A stretch of 64,000 nucleotides of DNA from Sipunculus nudus (Eukaryota; Annelida; Sipuncula; Golfingiida; Sipunculidae): assembly GCA_026874595.1 (NCBI GenBank), contig CM049309.1:14684576-14748575 (forward strand), read 5' to 3'. The notes under the pieces are model-generated. The model did no database searches. It was given only the letters and a program-made list of their open reading frames with translations, and was not told the origin of the DNA. Positions 12,901 through 26,889 of this stretch are shown one piece after another (the stretch's first letter is position 1; each line of letters starts with the position of its first letter). The position numbers and the translations under genes are program-made.

Positions 12901-14269
12901 GGCAGAGTTGTACTCTTGGGAGACCCAATTCTGCGCAATGTGATATAAGAATAGAAACAATCTATAGAAACAGCTAAATGTGACCAATGAGAGAAGCTGG
13001 GTTATTTTCACATCTTTCCTGGTCCGCTGAAGGTGGTATTTGTGAAAATCCAAAATTACCCGGGTTTATAAACTAATAAATGGTATTATTTTATTAACAA
13101 TTTTGTGCCCCTGCAGTAGAGATTTTTTTTTTCAGTATTTTAAATAATTATAGTGAATGTGTTCTTCAGTGTAGCTATACAAAACAAGTAGTGTTATATT
13201 AGACCCTTTTCAACCATTGAATACTGCTTGTCAAGTAAAAGCCTCTATATATTGAGTTGTGGACTGTAAATAATTTCTTTGTGTGGTTTATGTTTTATTT
13301 ATCATTGTATATGGTTTAACCAATATATGGTATAAACACTGTTAGCCTGTCACGACTAATCATTTATTTACAAGCTTATATTGCAGAAGAAATCATGAGG
13401 GAAACATGGGAAGGTATTTACATGCTTGTCAGAGAGTCTCACTTTTGGGATCTGTTTTTTGCACTTTGTTTTATGTTCAGTAACATGTATAATACAGTAG
13501 CTGAGTTTAACCATGGATGCCTGGGTGGTCTCAGGAGCATGGGCCATAACCAGCCTTAATGCCACCACTATTGCGTGGTCATTGTTATTATGAGGATTCT
13601 GGCGTAATGAGCTTGTCTTTGTAATTACAGGCCCATCCCACTGTTATGCTACTCCCGTTTTGCTGTGTATTTTCAGAGAAGATCTATCCACTCTTGTGTC
13701 AGAAAATCAATACTTAAACTACCACACACTGAAGCCGTGTGAGACTGTATGCCAGTTCCAGCCTAGACTTGCACTGTATGTCAGATTCAGTGAGAAACAA
13801 TGTCCCATAACACAGAATTTAATCATACAGAGAAACTCGATGTGGAAAAATCGTTGTAGATAAAATAGACATCAGGGATATTCTTGTTGCATCATGTCTT
13901 ATTATGTATTTACAGTGAGCAAAATATGCATTTATGCAACTCCTTTCAGACCAAGTTGTGTTGTATTAATATTCATCAGTTACCTTCTGTGTTTAAGTCA
14001 TATATGCGAGAGGCATTTACATAGCAGTATTGCTGTTTGCCAATCACATATTTACAATAAAATATTTTTAAACTTAGTCATATATGCTATTCGTCGTTAT
14101 AAAAAATCTAGTTCTCATCTTTGTAAAGACCAGTATTTAAAATTTCTACATTCCTTACTTTAACAGATTGTTTTAATAGAACTGTGTGCTGAAACAAACA
14201 ATTATTCACTCAGGGAAACTGTAATCCTGATCTGGATATGAAAATGAAATTTAAGGTATTCAAAATGCT

Positions 14270-17000
14270 ACGGAAGGCACCGTCCTTGAAACATGATGAA
14301 ATGCTGATGGCCAAGTTTTGTCTCATCATTTGACCTTTATTGGTGAGAATATTGCAGAGCCACTGCAAATACGTTCACTGTTTATTAGCTCTGACTCTGG
14401 TAACCTTTTATAGAACCACGCCATACATAGTGAAGACCCATTAGTCAATAAGGGACGTGGTGTTCTTTGCAGATCGTCCACTGTTCCTTGGAGATCTTTT
14501 TTTGTACCTGCCTAATAGAAAGTCAGACGTTAAAATCAAAATAGAATTCCTGTCATTCCATAATGGATTAAGACATGAGAAAGGAGGCCACCAGCCTCTC
14601 TGAAAACACGTTTTTGTGATGAACCCTGACTTTTTTTCATTCTAAGCCATCTAGGTCTCAATGGCTGTATCCCGTTTTTAGAAATTGTTTTTGGTCCAGA
14701 GTGGTAAACAAACTGTGTGTGGGAGGGAGCTGGTGATTTGTCATGCCATAGATATGAGTGAGAAGCTTGAATTTCTTCCCTTAAAACCTAGGTCTCACTT
14801 ACCACATCCTTCAATGGCATCTCATGGTTCAGCCAAGGCAAGCTCCTGTCATGATTAAGATGACATTGAAGACTGGATGTTCTTGTGAGTTCGCAGTGGT
14901 ATTTAATGTTATATATTACTTGCATATTACCATGTTCTCCCACCATAAAAAGTGGCTTTAAATGGAAAAATTAAGATTTTAGGCCCATTCTTCCCAGTCC
15001 TCATAAAGTTCTCACCATGTTTACCACATTTGCCTGCAGAATCCAATAGCAATGGGCCACTTTCTTGGGTAACAAGAGAAATTACTGTGGCCCATCTCTG
15101 AGGGTTTAATTTGATACCCTAAATCAGTTCCTTCCAGAATGCCAAGTGGAACACATTTCTCTATCAGGGGCCATGTTCTGTCCAGTTCTATTTGAGCATT
15201 TTGAAGAGAACATGGACCACCCACATCCCTATGGTGTCCTACAGTAAAGACCACATTGTATTATCCCTCACACAACCTTCAAAAACATGGTAAAGTTATA
15301 GACAAAAATTAGTCTCTCTTGTTTTATTCTACACACTCCCTTATTGAACTATTAATTAAACAAGCTTTCCAGAGACTGAAATATTCATATACACACATAA
15401 AAATTAAGTGGGAAAGTAAAGTATTTTAGCAGAATTCATTGAGGTGTCTGTGAAACATGATGAAACACTCATGGCCAAGTTTTGTCTCATTGTTTAACCT
15501 TTCTTAGGAAGAAAGTCACCGTCATTACAGTAATGTTTGGTGTTTATTAGCTCTAATTTGGGTAACCTTTGCCAGAGCAATGCTGTACATACCAGAGACA
15601 CATTAGTCAAGAGATGATATGGTCTCCCTTGCAGATCATTTGCTGTACCTCAGGAGTTCTTATATTTGCTAAATAGAAAGGCAGACAGGAAAATCAAAAT
15701 AGAATCCTTTCTTTCTTTAATGGATTAAGACATGAGAAAGTCTACCTTGGACTTAACAGCAGGACATGTTTTCCAGAAAACATTGAAATTTTTCATTCTC
15801 TTCTGTCTAAGTCTCACTTGCTATGTCCAATCAGGAGAAATCATTTCTGGTGCAGCGTGTAAACACTCTTGTGTGTAGGAGGAAGCTGACGAGTGATGAT
15901 AGCAGGGACATGAGTGGGATGCAGCAACACATTCTGTTGCACGTTTCTTGTGGGCTGTCACCTCATCTCATTAGTGTGGACATTCAACAGACTTTTTTTC
16001 TCCTATCACAAAATAAATGATTAGATTCTCTTGTTTTCCTTTGGTTAAAACAATAGTTAATTAACCCTGATGATTGATGGCTGAAATATTGAAAAGCACA
16101 TCAAGATGAAATGATAAAAAAGTCAAGAGTAAAAATAGAATCTTGAAGGTGGCATCCTTGAAACAACAACGGCTATATTTTTGTCCCCATGGTTTGACTA
16201 TCCTTGAAAGAATGTCATAGCCATTACAGTTACATTTAGTGTTTATCAATGTTGACTGTGGTAGTCTTTTATAGATCCACACCATGCATAATTTACAGAC
16301 ATAAAGTCAATAGGGGACATTGTCTTGTGTGTGGGTCATCTTCTGTTTCTTTGGAGTTCTTGTATTTGCCAAATAGGAAGGCAGACATAGAAATCAAAAG
16401 AATTCCTGCCATTCCTTAAAGAATTGAGACAGAGAAAAGGGAACCAAGGACTAAGTTCCTTGCAGTAAAACACATTTTTCTAAAAACCCCTAAATTTATT
16501 TTCAATTCTTGGTTGTCTAAGTTTTCTAATTGCTTTTTGGTAGGAAAAATTATACTTTTTTGGTATTTACATCTGCAGAGTTCCATTCCGGTTTGGAATG
16601 ACTGGATGACAGGAGCTTACACTAGATATTCCTGGTGTCAACCAGGTTCATTGTACTACTTCTGCAGGTTCTGGGTGCGTGTCATCCTCATTACTGAGTC
16701 ATAACACTGAGGAACTCCCGAAAGGAGCACTCGTTTGTGAATGAAACATGACTGTTGGGCACAGTCTCCCCATTAAGCCTGCAGAGTGCTCACCCTGGGT
16801 TGGGGCCAACTGTGAAAATCTCACCGCCTCGGCTGAGATTCAATCCAAAGGGTTTTAGTCCTGTGCTCTACCCCTGAGCCACACAAACCAGTGTGGTAAA
16901 CATTCTTTCACTTGTAGGAGAGATGTGACGTTTTTATGATGGCTCCCTCTGTGTGGAGGCTCTGACATCTTATTCAACATGTTTCTCCTGCCAACTTTAG
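14270..17000 (+). repeat. Long-period diverged tandem triplication
   Basis: Three related blocks begin near 14276, 15446 and 16146. Shared order: a CTTGAAACATGATGA-like start, GGCCAAGTTTTGTCTCAT, GTGTTTATTAGCTCT, TTAGTCAA, TTGCAGATC, GGAGTTCTT, AAATAGAAAGGCAGAC, AAAATCAAAATAGAAT, TTAATGGATTAAGACATGAG, and a GTAAACA...GTGTGTAGGAGG block. Spacing is uneven (about 1170 and 700 bp). The third block is interrupted by the SINE at 16593-16893 and resumes at 16894. No coding frame is kept across the three. Confidence 0.75.
16593..16893 (-). mobile_element. tRNA-derived SINE, family S1, copy 1
   Basis: On the minus strand it starts with TGTGTGGCTCAGGGGTAGAG, a very good pol III A box, followed by a B-box-like GATTGAATCTC, then a body of about 230 bp. 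It matches the + strand copy at 47515-47835 through several blocks (GGTGAGATTTT, CAACCCAGGGTGA, ACGAGTGC, CATAACTCAG, GCCTGCAG). Inserted inside the third unit of the 14270-17000 triplication. Confidence 0.75.
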
Positions 17001-17488
17001 TGTCACCTTAAAGAGAAGATGTTTTGCTTCTTGTCATTATTGCAAGCATTAAACACTCATTTTATGTATTTTTTAACAGCTAGTGGGAGTAAGCCCTCAC
17101 ACTATTGATTCAGTTGTCACATACACTCCTGTCTGCTCTGAACTGACATGTTTGTTCAGTTGCTAGTTTTGTTTCCATTTACAGAAAACTATTAATATTT
17201 AGTGTGATCATTCAAAGGTGCTTAATGTCTACTTATGTGTCGCTGAATTCTGTAGCCTTTCAATACAGGTTTTCTCTTCATAAAATAAATTTTGATCCAG
17301 AAAGGATGGACATTCATATTAAAGGTGTTAATGCTAGAAGCCTTTATTAATTTGAATTGAGAATTTTGGTTACTTTATGGTAGCTTCCAGGGTAAAAATG
17401 ACACATTCAGTTTTACAAGGTGCTTAAACATTATGATGTTTTAATTATGAGAAAAGTAATATTTAAATTGTAAGTAGCAAGGATTTTA

Positions 17489-17513
17489 GGGGGGTGGGTG
17501 GGGGGGGGGGGGG
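17489..17513. repeat. G-rich tract
   Basis: Runs of G interrupted by two T, 25 bp. Confidence 0.9.
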
Positions 17514-17867
17514 AGAGACCACAGTATCAGTATCTGTGATGTCCCTTCAATTGTTATTTCAAGGACTATTAAGGCTATTAATTATGTCAATAAAAAACTA
17601 CATTTATAATATTTTTCTGGTGTATTACTTTTTAAATAGTTCAGCTCCGGCTTTCATATTCAAGATTGTGAATTCCGACTCTTTAATCGGTTGGTTGGTT
17701 TAATGGACACATGGAAAGTGATTGTGGTATGAATCCCAGTACAAGTAACCTGTGCAGTATGTCTTACACAAGCTTATAGGACATCATGTAAATGTTTGGC
17801 TTTTATAGAGTTTATTTTACTCACTTATTACCCTCATATTTGAAGACATTCAAGTCCTGTAAATCTC

Positions 17868-19018
17868 GTCTAGACGTCTAGTCACAATGTCTAGATGCAG
17901 GATTCCCAGATTATTGGAACTATATCTTTCAACTGTTTGAAAAAACTTGGTTTGCATTTTAAGTGAATCGGGCTTATCATCAGGTCACATGTGAACTGCT
18001 GCGCCCTCATTTTTGGTTGACCTCTGACCTTTCCTCGCTGCCCAGCATCCATTTGTGCATCTGTTTCCACACATAAACCCACATATCTCAGGAACCCTTT
18101 GACCTATCAGGCTAAAAATTTTGCACAAATGTAGCCCTTTGATGGCATTATAACATACACTAAAATTGGTGGCACCACCTGCAACCATTTTTGCACATTG
18201 TCCATCTGTTCATCTGCCTTGGGATAATATCACTCATATCTCAGCAGTGGTTTGACTTTTCCACCTGAAAATTTGCAGGTTTATACATCCTGGATAGCTT
18301 TCTTGATTTTATGACAGGTGGCGCCACCTACATTCACATTTACACTGCAGACATCCAAGCTCATAACTCAGGAACCATTTGACCGCTTTCTTGATTTTAT
18401 GATAGGTGGCGCCACCTACATTCAGGTTTACTCTGCAGACATCCAAGCTCATATCACAGGAACCGTTTGACCGATTGAGCCAAAATTCTGTGTGTGTATA
18501 GATCTTGCATAGCCCTTCATCATAGGCAAAACTGGTGGTGCCACCTGCAATCACTTATGCGCAGCGTCCATCTGTTCATCTGCCTTGGGATAAAATCACT
18601 CATATCTCATCAGTGGTTTGACTTATCCACCTGAAATTTTGCAGGTTTATACATCCTTGACAATTTTCTTGATTTTATGACAGGTGGCACCACCTACATT
18701 CACGTTTACACTGCAGACATCCATTCTAATATGCAACACACCTCACTCTATTCCCCTTGCCACTTAATCATTGCCTCACTTCACCTGTCCTACTCTGATT
18801 TCTGCAGATACACATAGTCGCTTGTTGACTACCTATATTCTAGTTTTAAAATGTCCTAGTCTGAAACTTGCAGGTCCGAAACGTCCATTTTGCTGAAATC
18901 ATAATGACTAAGGTAGATATGCAGGACCTAAGAGGATCAATACTAAATTTTAAAAATAAACCTCCATTCATACTCCTAAACTTTGCACAGGTTCGCATTA
19001 GGCCTGTAGGCCTTGTTA
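17868..19018 (+). mobile_element. Repeat family B, copy 1 (5'-truncated)
   Basis: About 1.15 kb closely matching 46374-47471. It starts in a short CTAGACGTCTAG palindromic run, contains internal repeats with the perfect palindrome AGGTGGCGCCACCT and the phrases ATCTCAGCAGTGGTTTGACT and TGCAGACATCCA, and ends ATTAGGCCTGTAGGCCTTGTT. It lacks the GTCCGTC-rich leader seen in copy 2. No protein is encoded; probably a nonautonomous element. Confidence 0.75.
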
Positions 19019-20110
19019 TATGTATGTATATTTTTGTTTGATCATTTGGGTATATGAGTTATTCATTGCCCACCAAACATGACATTAATAACAGTCACTA
19101 GTGCTTGTTTTACCAGTATATGGGGCATGCATAACAAAGTGTGCTGGCTCGTTAATGTTGTAAGAACGATTTTTACAGATTCACTATGGTAATTTGGTAG
19201 GACATGTCAAAATTTGATTTATTTGAGTGACATTCATGAATGGGACTGGCTCTGAGCTGTAATCTAGGCTATGAAAACCAAAGATGCATAAATTCTGTAC
19301 TGTATACAGATCTGTGAAAGAATGCCAAAGCAATGTCTTATTTGTTTCATATAACAATTTAGTCATATTTCAAGAGTGTTATCATTGTAGTTTTCTCTTT
19401 AATGTTTCATTATTTGGTCTAGTTGCAAGGAAAGATATATTAACTATTGGCTTTTAATAAACCTATTTACTTAATGTCTATGTATTATATAGGGATAATG
19501 TAGATCTTTTTCCTCTGTATTTCATAGCAATTTAGCTTTTAGTTATTGACTTTTATGTGTTATATGCCTAATAATATATGGGGATGCAGTCTTATCAGCT
19601 TTATTTGAGGTGCAAGGGTAAAAGGGAGGTGTGAAATTAATTTACAACAGGTAATTAAACTTGTTGCTATATATATTTAAAAATATTACATTATTTTAAT
19701 ATATCATAATGATATGCAAAAATTAACATATTGAACAGACTTTGATTGGATGCTGTTGGTAAACAGGGGCAGGTCAAAGTGCTTGGGAGGGGTTAGTTAT
19801 GGAATTCAGATCCCCTCACCTGCTGCCCATAGTATTGTGACCTTAAATTAATTTAGAAATACCATTCTTAACTCCTTAAGATGACAGGAAATAAGGATTC
19901 AAATAAAATAAGTCTTGTTAATATTGCATCAGAACCTATTATTTTCTAAAATTTAAATCCTTTTAAATTAACATTTAATGTATCAAAGAGAAGTGATTAT
20001 TAAGGAAACATTACTAATTGCAACATATATTTAATCTAAATACACTTAAATGCTGGTATTTGGTAAAGTTTAAATTTAAAGGTATGGATTGGAGCTGCAG
20101 TGAACATGCA

Positions 20111-20124
20111 TGCCCCTCTGGTGG
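20111..20124 (-). promoter_or_regulatory. CTCF-like core
   Basis: The reverse complement CCACCAGAGGGGCA matches 13 of 14 positions of the CTCF core consensus. A motif match only. Confidence 0.25.
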
Positions 20125-21495
20125 TCATAGTTGAATTTTTTAAGCATTTGGAAGATAACCTCTAGAATTTGGATGCAATGAGAAGATCAGGTGTGCAACT
20201 GTATATTGTCATGAATCCTGTTGAATGACCATGTATAACAATATACATGTAAGTAAATTATTACTTTTACTATCAATTAGAGAATCAGTTCTCCAGCCCA
20301 AGGCACCAAAGCTCAAATGTCCCTAACTAAATGCTCCAGCTATAATGAAACCTCTTTTTTAGGAATGTTCATCCATAAAGCATCGCTTTTCATATTCCTT
20401 TGTTCGTTGAAGTGTATAATCTCAGGGAACACCCACCAGGGGATGGTATAAATAATGCATTCTCTGTTGACCGGTCCTGATGACCAATAAATACAGGGTT
20501 ATGTTAATAATTGACCAGTGTTTGTCCATCATTGGTTATCCCCGCAGCAGGTACCTTATGAATCCCCGAACTCATTGATTACCTGGGTATTAAGGGGCTG
20601 ACGTTCTCCCTAAGAACACAAAACAAAATCAATGCTGAAGCGATGCTAAGCTTCACAAAGCTAGCTGTACCTATATATAGACACACATGGGCAGGTCATA
20701 ACCTGAGGGACCTTTTAAAGATTAAATGATTTTTTATTTATAAGGAGATACCAGTGAAATATTCCTTTTTGCTCGTGAAAAAGTCATTACTATATTACAA
20801 TTTTTTGTTGGCCTTTGTCGGAGATAATTAAATCTAATCGATGATGATAGATGTTGTTTCCTGGCTGTCTGCCTTGTCTGTTGGCGAGGTAAGTATTTTT
20901 AACTTAGGCATTAGGAGGTTAAATTTGGCTCTTCATTAAGTCTGGTTGATATCACCTACTAATCCTGACAAAAGGTCATCCTGACCTAGTTTTCCAGTGC
21001 ACATGTGAGATTTTGTTTTCTTCTTGGTGTAGTTATGCCTTAACACCTCATCTGCAGTACTCACTAAAGAAAAGACATGTTGTCATTAAATTGAAGGCTT
21101 TTGTCATGTACATCTGATGGAGTAGATGCACTATATCTTCTTGTATTATAGACTGTGTGAAAAAAATTGCGCATTATTTCAATTATCTGGAATTGGTACT
21201 TATCTGCAGTTATTGTTATTATTTGTACTTTACATGTCTCAAGGTGGAAACCAATTTATTAATATGGTTCTAATATGCTTCATTAGTAGCATTTTTATGT
21301 TTCATATCAGAACCAAGTGCCATTACCCTGAGGTGACTGAACATTTCCTTAAAGATAAGCTTCATAGAATTCATGATATTCCTCTCACATTTCATGTGAC
21401 AGAGTAATTTGAGAAATGCATATAGGAACTTTATAAGTGTTTATAGCTGTATTTTGTTCTGAAGGAGGAAATGATGGGAAAAACATATGTAATTT

Positions 21496-21516
21496 GTCTC
21501 TTTTTACAAAAGAGAC
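21496..21516. repeat. Perfect 9-bp hairpin
   Basis: GTCTCTTTT and AAAAGAGAC separated by TAC. Isolated, with no known role. Confidence 0.6.
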
Positions 21517-23724
21517 ATATTAACTGCATAAATAGTAATAGGCTTCCTTAAGTACTTACCCTAGCTTTTTTAGCTATTGTCAGCTCTGGTTGATAATTAA
21601 ACTGAATCACATTTAAGTCCATAGGGATTTCTGGGGAAAAATTGAGCCAAGGATAAATGGTGGGATGCAAATTAGAATCTTCAATTATATATTTATGAGT
21701 CCAGTATGAACTCAGTTTTACTGGACTGACTTACAATTATGAAAGTTTATCTTTATGATGCAAGGGCGTAGAATGGTTAGTTAATCCACGAGGTATAACA
21801 AATTAGAAATTTTGTATGGTAATTATTGTAAAATCAATGCAGCTCAACTGTTTTAAAACTAATATTGCTTCTGCTTACATTTAACAAACTTGTGTCCTTA
21901 GATAAGAATGAAAAACTTTTGTGAACATGTACTTTATATTTGGCTTCTAACTCCTGAGGGACTTGTTATTTCATGACCTAGCTTTGCTTCATCATAATTT
22001 GCACATGACCTCCAGTTCAGTATAAATCTGTTCAAATAAAATTTGTATTATCTATTAACCTTTGCATAGATGGCCTCGCTTTCCTTTACCTTTGTACTTT
22101 TGCATTTTACATATGGTCCCAAAATATTTTTATGGGGTACACCATTCAATAGCATATCATGTACAAGTTTAATTTTATGTCTCAACTATTTGCAAATGTA
22201 GGTCAAATATTTACATATATAGGTCATTTCTGCACATATGACCTACATATTATCAGAGGTTCAGCTGTGATTTTTCTGAATATACCAGCATGGTCTATTT
22301 GAGGCTGGGGTATACAGAGTAGCCATCTTGGGGGGTGACTCAGATCGATCACCCAACACCCAACTGGCAAGACAGCTGGCAGTGCGGCAAGTTTCCCATG
22401 CCTCTCCTGGATGAATGACTTCATCAATCAATGTGGAGGAGAAGTGCTCCTCTTGTGGTGCGATCAATGATTGGTACCATTTTAGGTCTAGACTATGGAC
22501 TGCCTGCAAAAACACTGATAGATACAGACTGTTAGTGCAAGACCAGTCACAGCTTAATTCAAAGACTAAACAACTTATTTACTTAAGCTATATATAGAGT
22601 AAAATAAAAGTTACTTGGAAGAGTAGGGATAGGAGATTCGATCAAGTGCTCCAGCTACCAAAGAAAAACAACATCTGATACACTACCTTCAGAATAAAAT
22701 TAAAATAATGTATTTGGAAGCATTTTAGGCCAAGTTTAATAGCAAAATATTGAGTTATGGTAATTTCCTTTTTTCTCAGTATTTATTTTTTAACTTAAAT
22801 TTAAACTTTATGAATACAAATTAAAAAAAAAAGTGTAAAGACTAATGGGAAGGAGTGGATTACCCGCCAAGTCTCTTTATACAGCCACTGAAATATTGCA
22901 GGCCTTTTATCAGCAGTAAACAATTGCTGAATGGGGGCTGCTTGTCAATATATAGATTGAGTTGCACTGGCTATACACAGTAGACATATATTATGAAACA
23001 GGTAAATAAACAGTGTGTTTTATATGGTAATGAAGTCCCACCTACAAGCTGTTCATTCAGAAGTGCACTCACAGGAGAGCAGTGTCCTTGTACCGGAAGT
23101 TCAAAACATTTTGTCTGACGGCCCCTCCTGTGCTGGCACTGTGATGTTAATTTGAGATGCACTCAGCTGAGGACAAAATGCCTCCACCAAGGCAGCACAT
23201 TTTATGCTTAATTTTAATTTGCATACATGAAAAAAGTATAATCATAGATGAAAACTAATCCACAAGCTGCTTGTTCTTTGACCTAACCAATGGCCAATTT
23301 GATTTTTCTTGATTTTCAGTTTTTTCATTGTTTTGTGTGAGTTACATTTTCGTGATCTTGCAATATAGTAACATCACAGAGTACAACCATTATTATATGT
23401 ATTCATTGTATTGAATAATATGTGAGACAATCATAAAAAAAGGATGGAGGCTCAATGGAACCTAGAAAAAGTCAAAATTCTTGTTTATTATAAATTCTTA
23501 TTAATTAAGGGAGATTATTTGAAAGATTTTATATAATTTAGAATTACAATCTTTGATTTAAGGTAACATACAGAATTCATTATCATTAATATATATCAAT
23601 CTTTTGTTTTAGGACCTCCAGTCAACACTGGGGCCTTTTATCAATGAAGCTATAATTAATAATGATAATTTCCCTTTTGCAATTATCACAAATTTGAAAC
23701 CCTTGCAGATAAAAAGGCAAAGAC

Positions 23725-23960
23725 AGTTTATGGCATATAGCCCAGTGGTAAAAATTTTGCACTATGGAGTACTTGGACAGTCCCTGGTTTGAACCCTGAG
23801 CTCAAGAGATTCACTTTAATGACTTAGTGCCAGGTGGTCGAGGGATATATGTGTTTGTCACTGTTGATTAGTTTGTTTGTCAGCAGTGTTACAAAAAAAT
23901 TAGGCACTTGACAGTTGACACATTATTGTTGAGGGTCTGGGTAACACCTAAGGAATAATT
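23725..23960 (+). mobile_element. tRNA-derived SINE-like element
   Basis: A-box-like TAGCCCAGTGGTA and B-box-like TGGTTTGAACCCTG lie about 45 bp apart, as in a tRNA head, followed by an unrelated body. It differs from family S1. Confidence 0.55.
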
Positions 23961-25014
23961 AATTAAATGTAGGGGGAATCTCATCTCAATCATGTTTTTG
24001 ATTTTAAAGTTTTATATCATTGTGAAATAGGTCAGTTTCTTTATCCAAGCTGGGGGCATATGTCATTCACAGGCATTATGAGCTGCCATTGTTGAAGAAC
24101 TCACCTGTGATCCAACTATGGAATTTTTCTGTGTAGTACACAAAAGTTTGTTAAGGAAAACAAGGTTGAGGTATTAATGTTGTCTTGGACTACATTTCTA
24201 GTCTAATTGTCTTATTTGGTATTGGAGAGGTCCTTAAATGTCCATGTGATCCAGACCAAAGCTGCCTCTTCACTCACCAGACACCTACCTCACTCACCAA
24301 GCAGCCATGTACCTATCTAAAAAATTAACATGAAAACAAAAAATAAAGGACAATGACATTTTCATAAATCTGTGTAACACACTGCTCTTGATTTTTTTGG
24401 GGATGTTTGTATTCATACTTGTCAAAACCATGGTATAAACAGCTGGATTTTATTGAATCATTTATGACTCAAGGCAGGTAAAATGGGATGTTTATTTGTC
24501 AGACATCTGCTCATCTTATTCACATTTAGATACCTACTTGAGATCAATATAAAAACTAGATTAAACAGGTGTTCGTTCAAGAATACATATATCATGATGA
24601 CTAATGCTTTATCATATGCAATTCATGATATGTAATCAACTTATTAACATCAACTATGTTTAATACTTGTGCTAAGCTGGCTTGGTCTGATAAGCTGTAA
24701 AGAGAGTCTTCTGTTTGTATTACTGTGGTTTTGGTTATTCAAATTATGTAAACACGTATTTACATCACTGAGTCACTCAATTTTTTGCCATGATTCACAA
24801 ACACACAGGGTAGTAACACTCACACTTGGTCATGATCACCATTTTATCATGATGACTTTACAGCTTAACCATTCAATTTGTATCATGTATCTTGGTAAGT
24901 TTTCATAAAATATAATATTATACAATCTCTGCACATTGCAACCATAATAATGTATACCTTATAAATGATCAACATGAACTTAAAGCTTTAAACTTAAACT
25001 TAAACATACAGACC

Positions 25015-26570
25015 AAGAAACAACATTTCATTCATTCTGGATTCTGGAAACAACTACAGGACCAAAATGTTAGCAGTGATTCCCGAATCAAATGTAAGCT
25101 AGGACTAACAGGGTTACCGTGATTAATGAAACAATTATAGGACCAATATTGTATGGTGGTTTGTGAAACAACAGTAAGGTCAATATAGTATAGCACTCTT
25201 TCTCTAAACAATTATATGACCAAAATGAAAGCTCAGTGATTTTAGGACCAAAATGGTAGCAGGGATTCCTAAAACAACTATGGGACCAATGTAGTAGCAG
25301 TGATCCTGGAGGGGCAGAACATCGCATATATAGTGATTAAGGCTTTGGACTTCAGAGAAAATGTTTCCTGGTTTAAGCTGAACTCTGCTAGTGCCTTAAA
25401 TTAAAAATGGTAATACTTTGATCGACACTCAGCGATGTGCTCTAATGTCTTATAACAAAAAAAATTGAAATCCAGAAAGCAGAAAAATTATAACATATCA
25501 TTATTGTATTATTGCTCATTTGATAGACAGCACCATCAACAGGCCATGTATCTACCCTTAACAAATATGAAATCCAGAAGCAATTATAATTATGACCAAC
25601 ATGGTAGAAGTGCTTTTAGAAAGAACGAAAGGTAAGAGTGGTAGGAGTGATAGGACCAAAATGATAAAGTGATTCCTGAAATAACCATAGAACAAAATGT
25701 CTGCAGTGTTTCTCGAAAGAACTAAAGGGCTTAAATGGTAGCAGTGACATTGAAAAGATATTGGAGCTAAATGCAGTGTTTCTAGAAAATACCATAAAAA
25801 CAAAATGTGCCTAGGGCCTAGAAATGGTAGCTGTGATGCTGAAAAAATATTGGAGCAAAATGAAGCAGTGTTTCTAGAAATGGCTACAGGAAAACAATGG
25901 TTGCAATGATTCTGGGAAAAAAATTTAAGGATTATAATGATAGCATAGCCATTCTGTTATTCTGAAAAGAACTAAAGCATTCTGTAATTCCGGAAAGAAC
26001 TTAAGAACCTAAATGGTCCAAGTGAAGCTTAAAAGTATTGGTTTTAAATGGCTGAGATTCTGGAAATAACTAATGAAACTTAGTGATAGCAGTGAAGCTG
26101 GGGAAAAATATAGGAGAAAAATGGTAACACTGTTTTCTGGAATCGGCTTCAGAAACTCTGGTTGCAGCGATTTAGAAATTGCTGCAGGAACAAAATGGTA
26201 GCAGTGATTCTGGAAAGAACTTAAGCACCAAGATGGTAGCCATAGTTATGGAAACAACTATAGGACAAAAATGACATAATGATTCCTGAAATAACCATAA
26301 AACAATATGTTGGCAGTGATTCTTGAAAGAACTAAAGGGCTTAAAAGGTAGCAGTGACACTGAAAAGATATTGGAATAAATGGGTAACACAGGTTCTGGA
26401 AGTGACTGGGGAAACTAAATGATAACAATGGCTACAGTGTTTCTGGATATGTCTACTGGAACATATGATTGCAGTGACTATTAAACATCTACAGGAACAA
26501 AATGGTAGCAGAGATTCTGGAAACAACTATAGGACCAATATGGGAGCTGTGATCCTGGTAACAAGGCCAG
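25015..26570. repeat. Decayed minisatellite (about 50-65 bp units)
   Basis: Many degenerate copies of the phrase AACAACTATAGGACCAAAATG followed by GTAGCAGTGATTCTGG. Units vary strongly in length and order. The array is split at about 25322-25490 by a SINE-like sequence, so the array is older than that insertion. Confidence 0.8.
25322..25490 (+). mobile_element. SINE-like element, family S2, copy 1
   Basis: Head TAGTGATTAAGGCTTTGGAC with a B-box-like CTGGTTTAAGC, then TGCTAGTGCCTT. The reverse complement of about 47990-48165 shares these blocks in the same order. It sits inside the 25015-26570 minisatellite. Confidence 0.5.
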
Positions 26571-26876
26571 AAGGAAACCTGTTTAGTGTTTTCATTAAAG
26601 TCATCGTCTGGAGGCACCAAGGCAGATAAATTTAGCCAGTCTGGGGGCCGTAGGTGATTGGCTTATTTTGTGAGTGGATGTGTCCAATCCTACCACCTGT
26701 ATTGATTTAGGTGTCACTTGTCATTCACAGGTTTCTCTACCAGGTCTATCAAGCGCGTCACCACCTGTCATTACGACAAAATTTATTTAGACACCTCAAG
26801 ACACTTGGCTATATTAACAAATATATATGCAAATATATTCATATGCATACACCAGGAGTAATATTTTGTCAAATAT

Positions 26877-26889
26877 GTTGCCTAGCAAC
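26877..26889. promoter_or_regulatory. Palindromic X-box (RFX-type) motif, second copy
   Basis: GTTGCCTAGCAAC, identical to 8829-8841. Confidence 0.35.

Noticed and set aside
16840-16893. tRNA gene on the minus strand
   Set aside because: The A box is good, but the B box is degenerate, no cloverleaf closes, and the unit continues into a repeated body. It is a SINE head.
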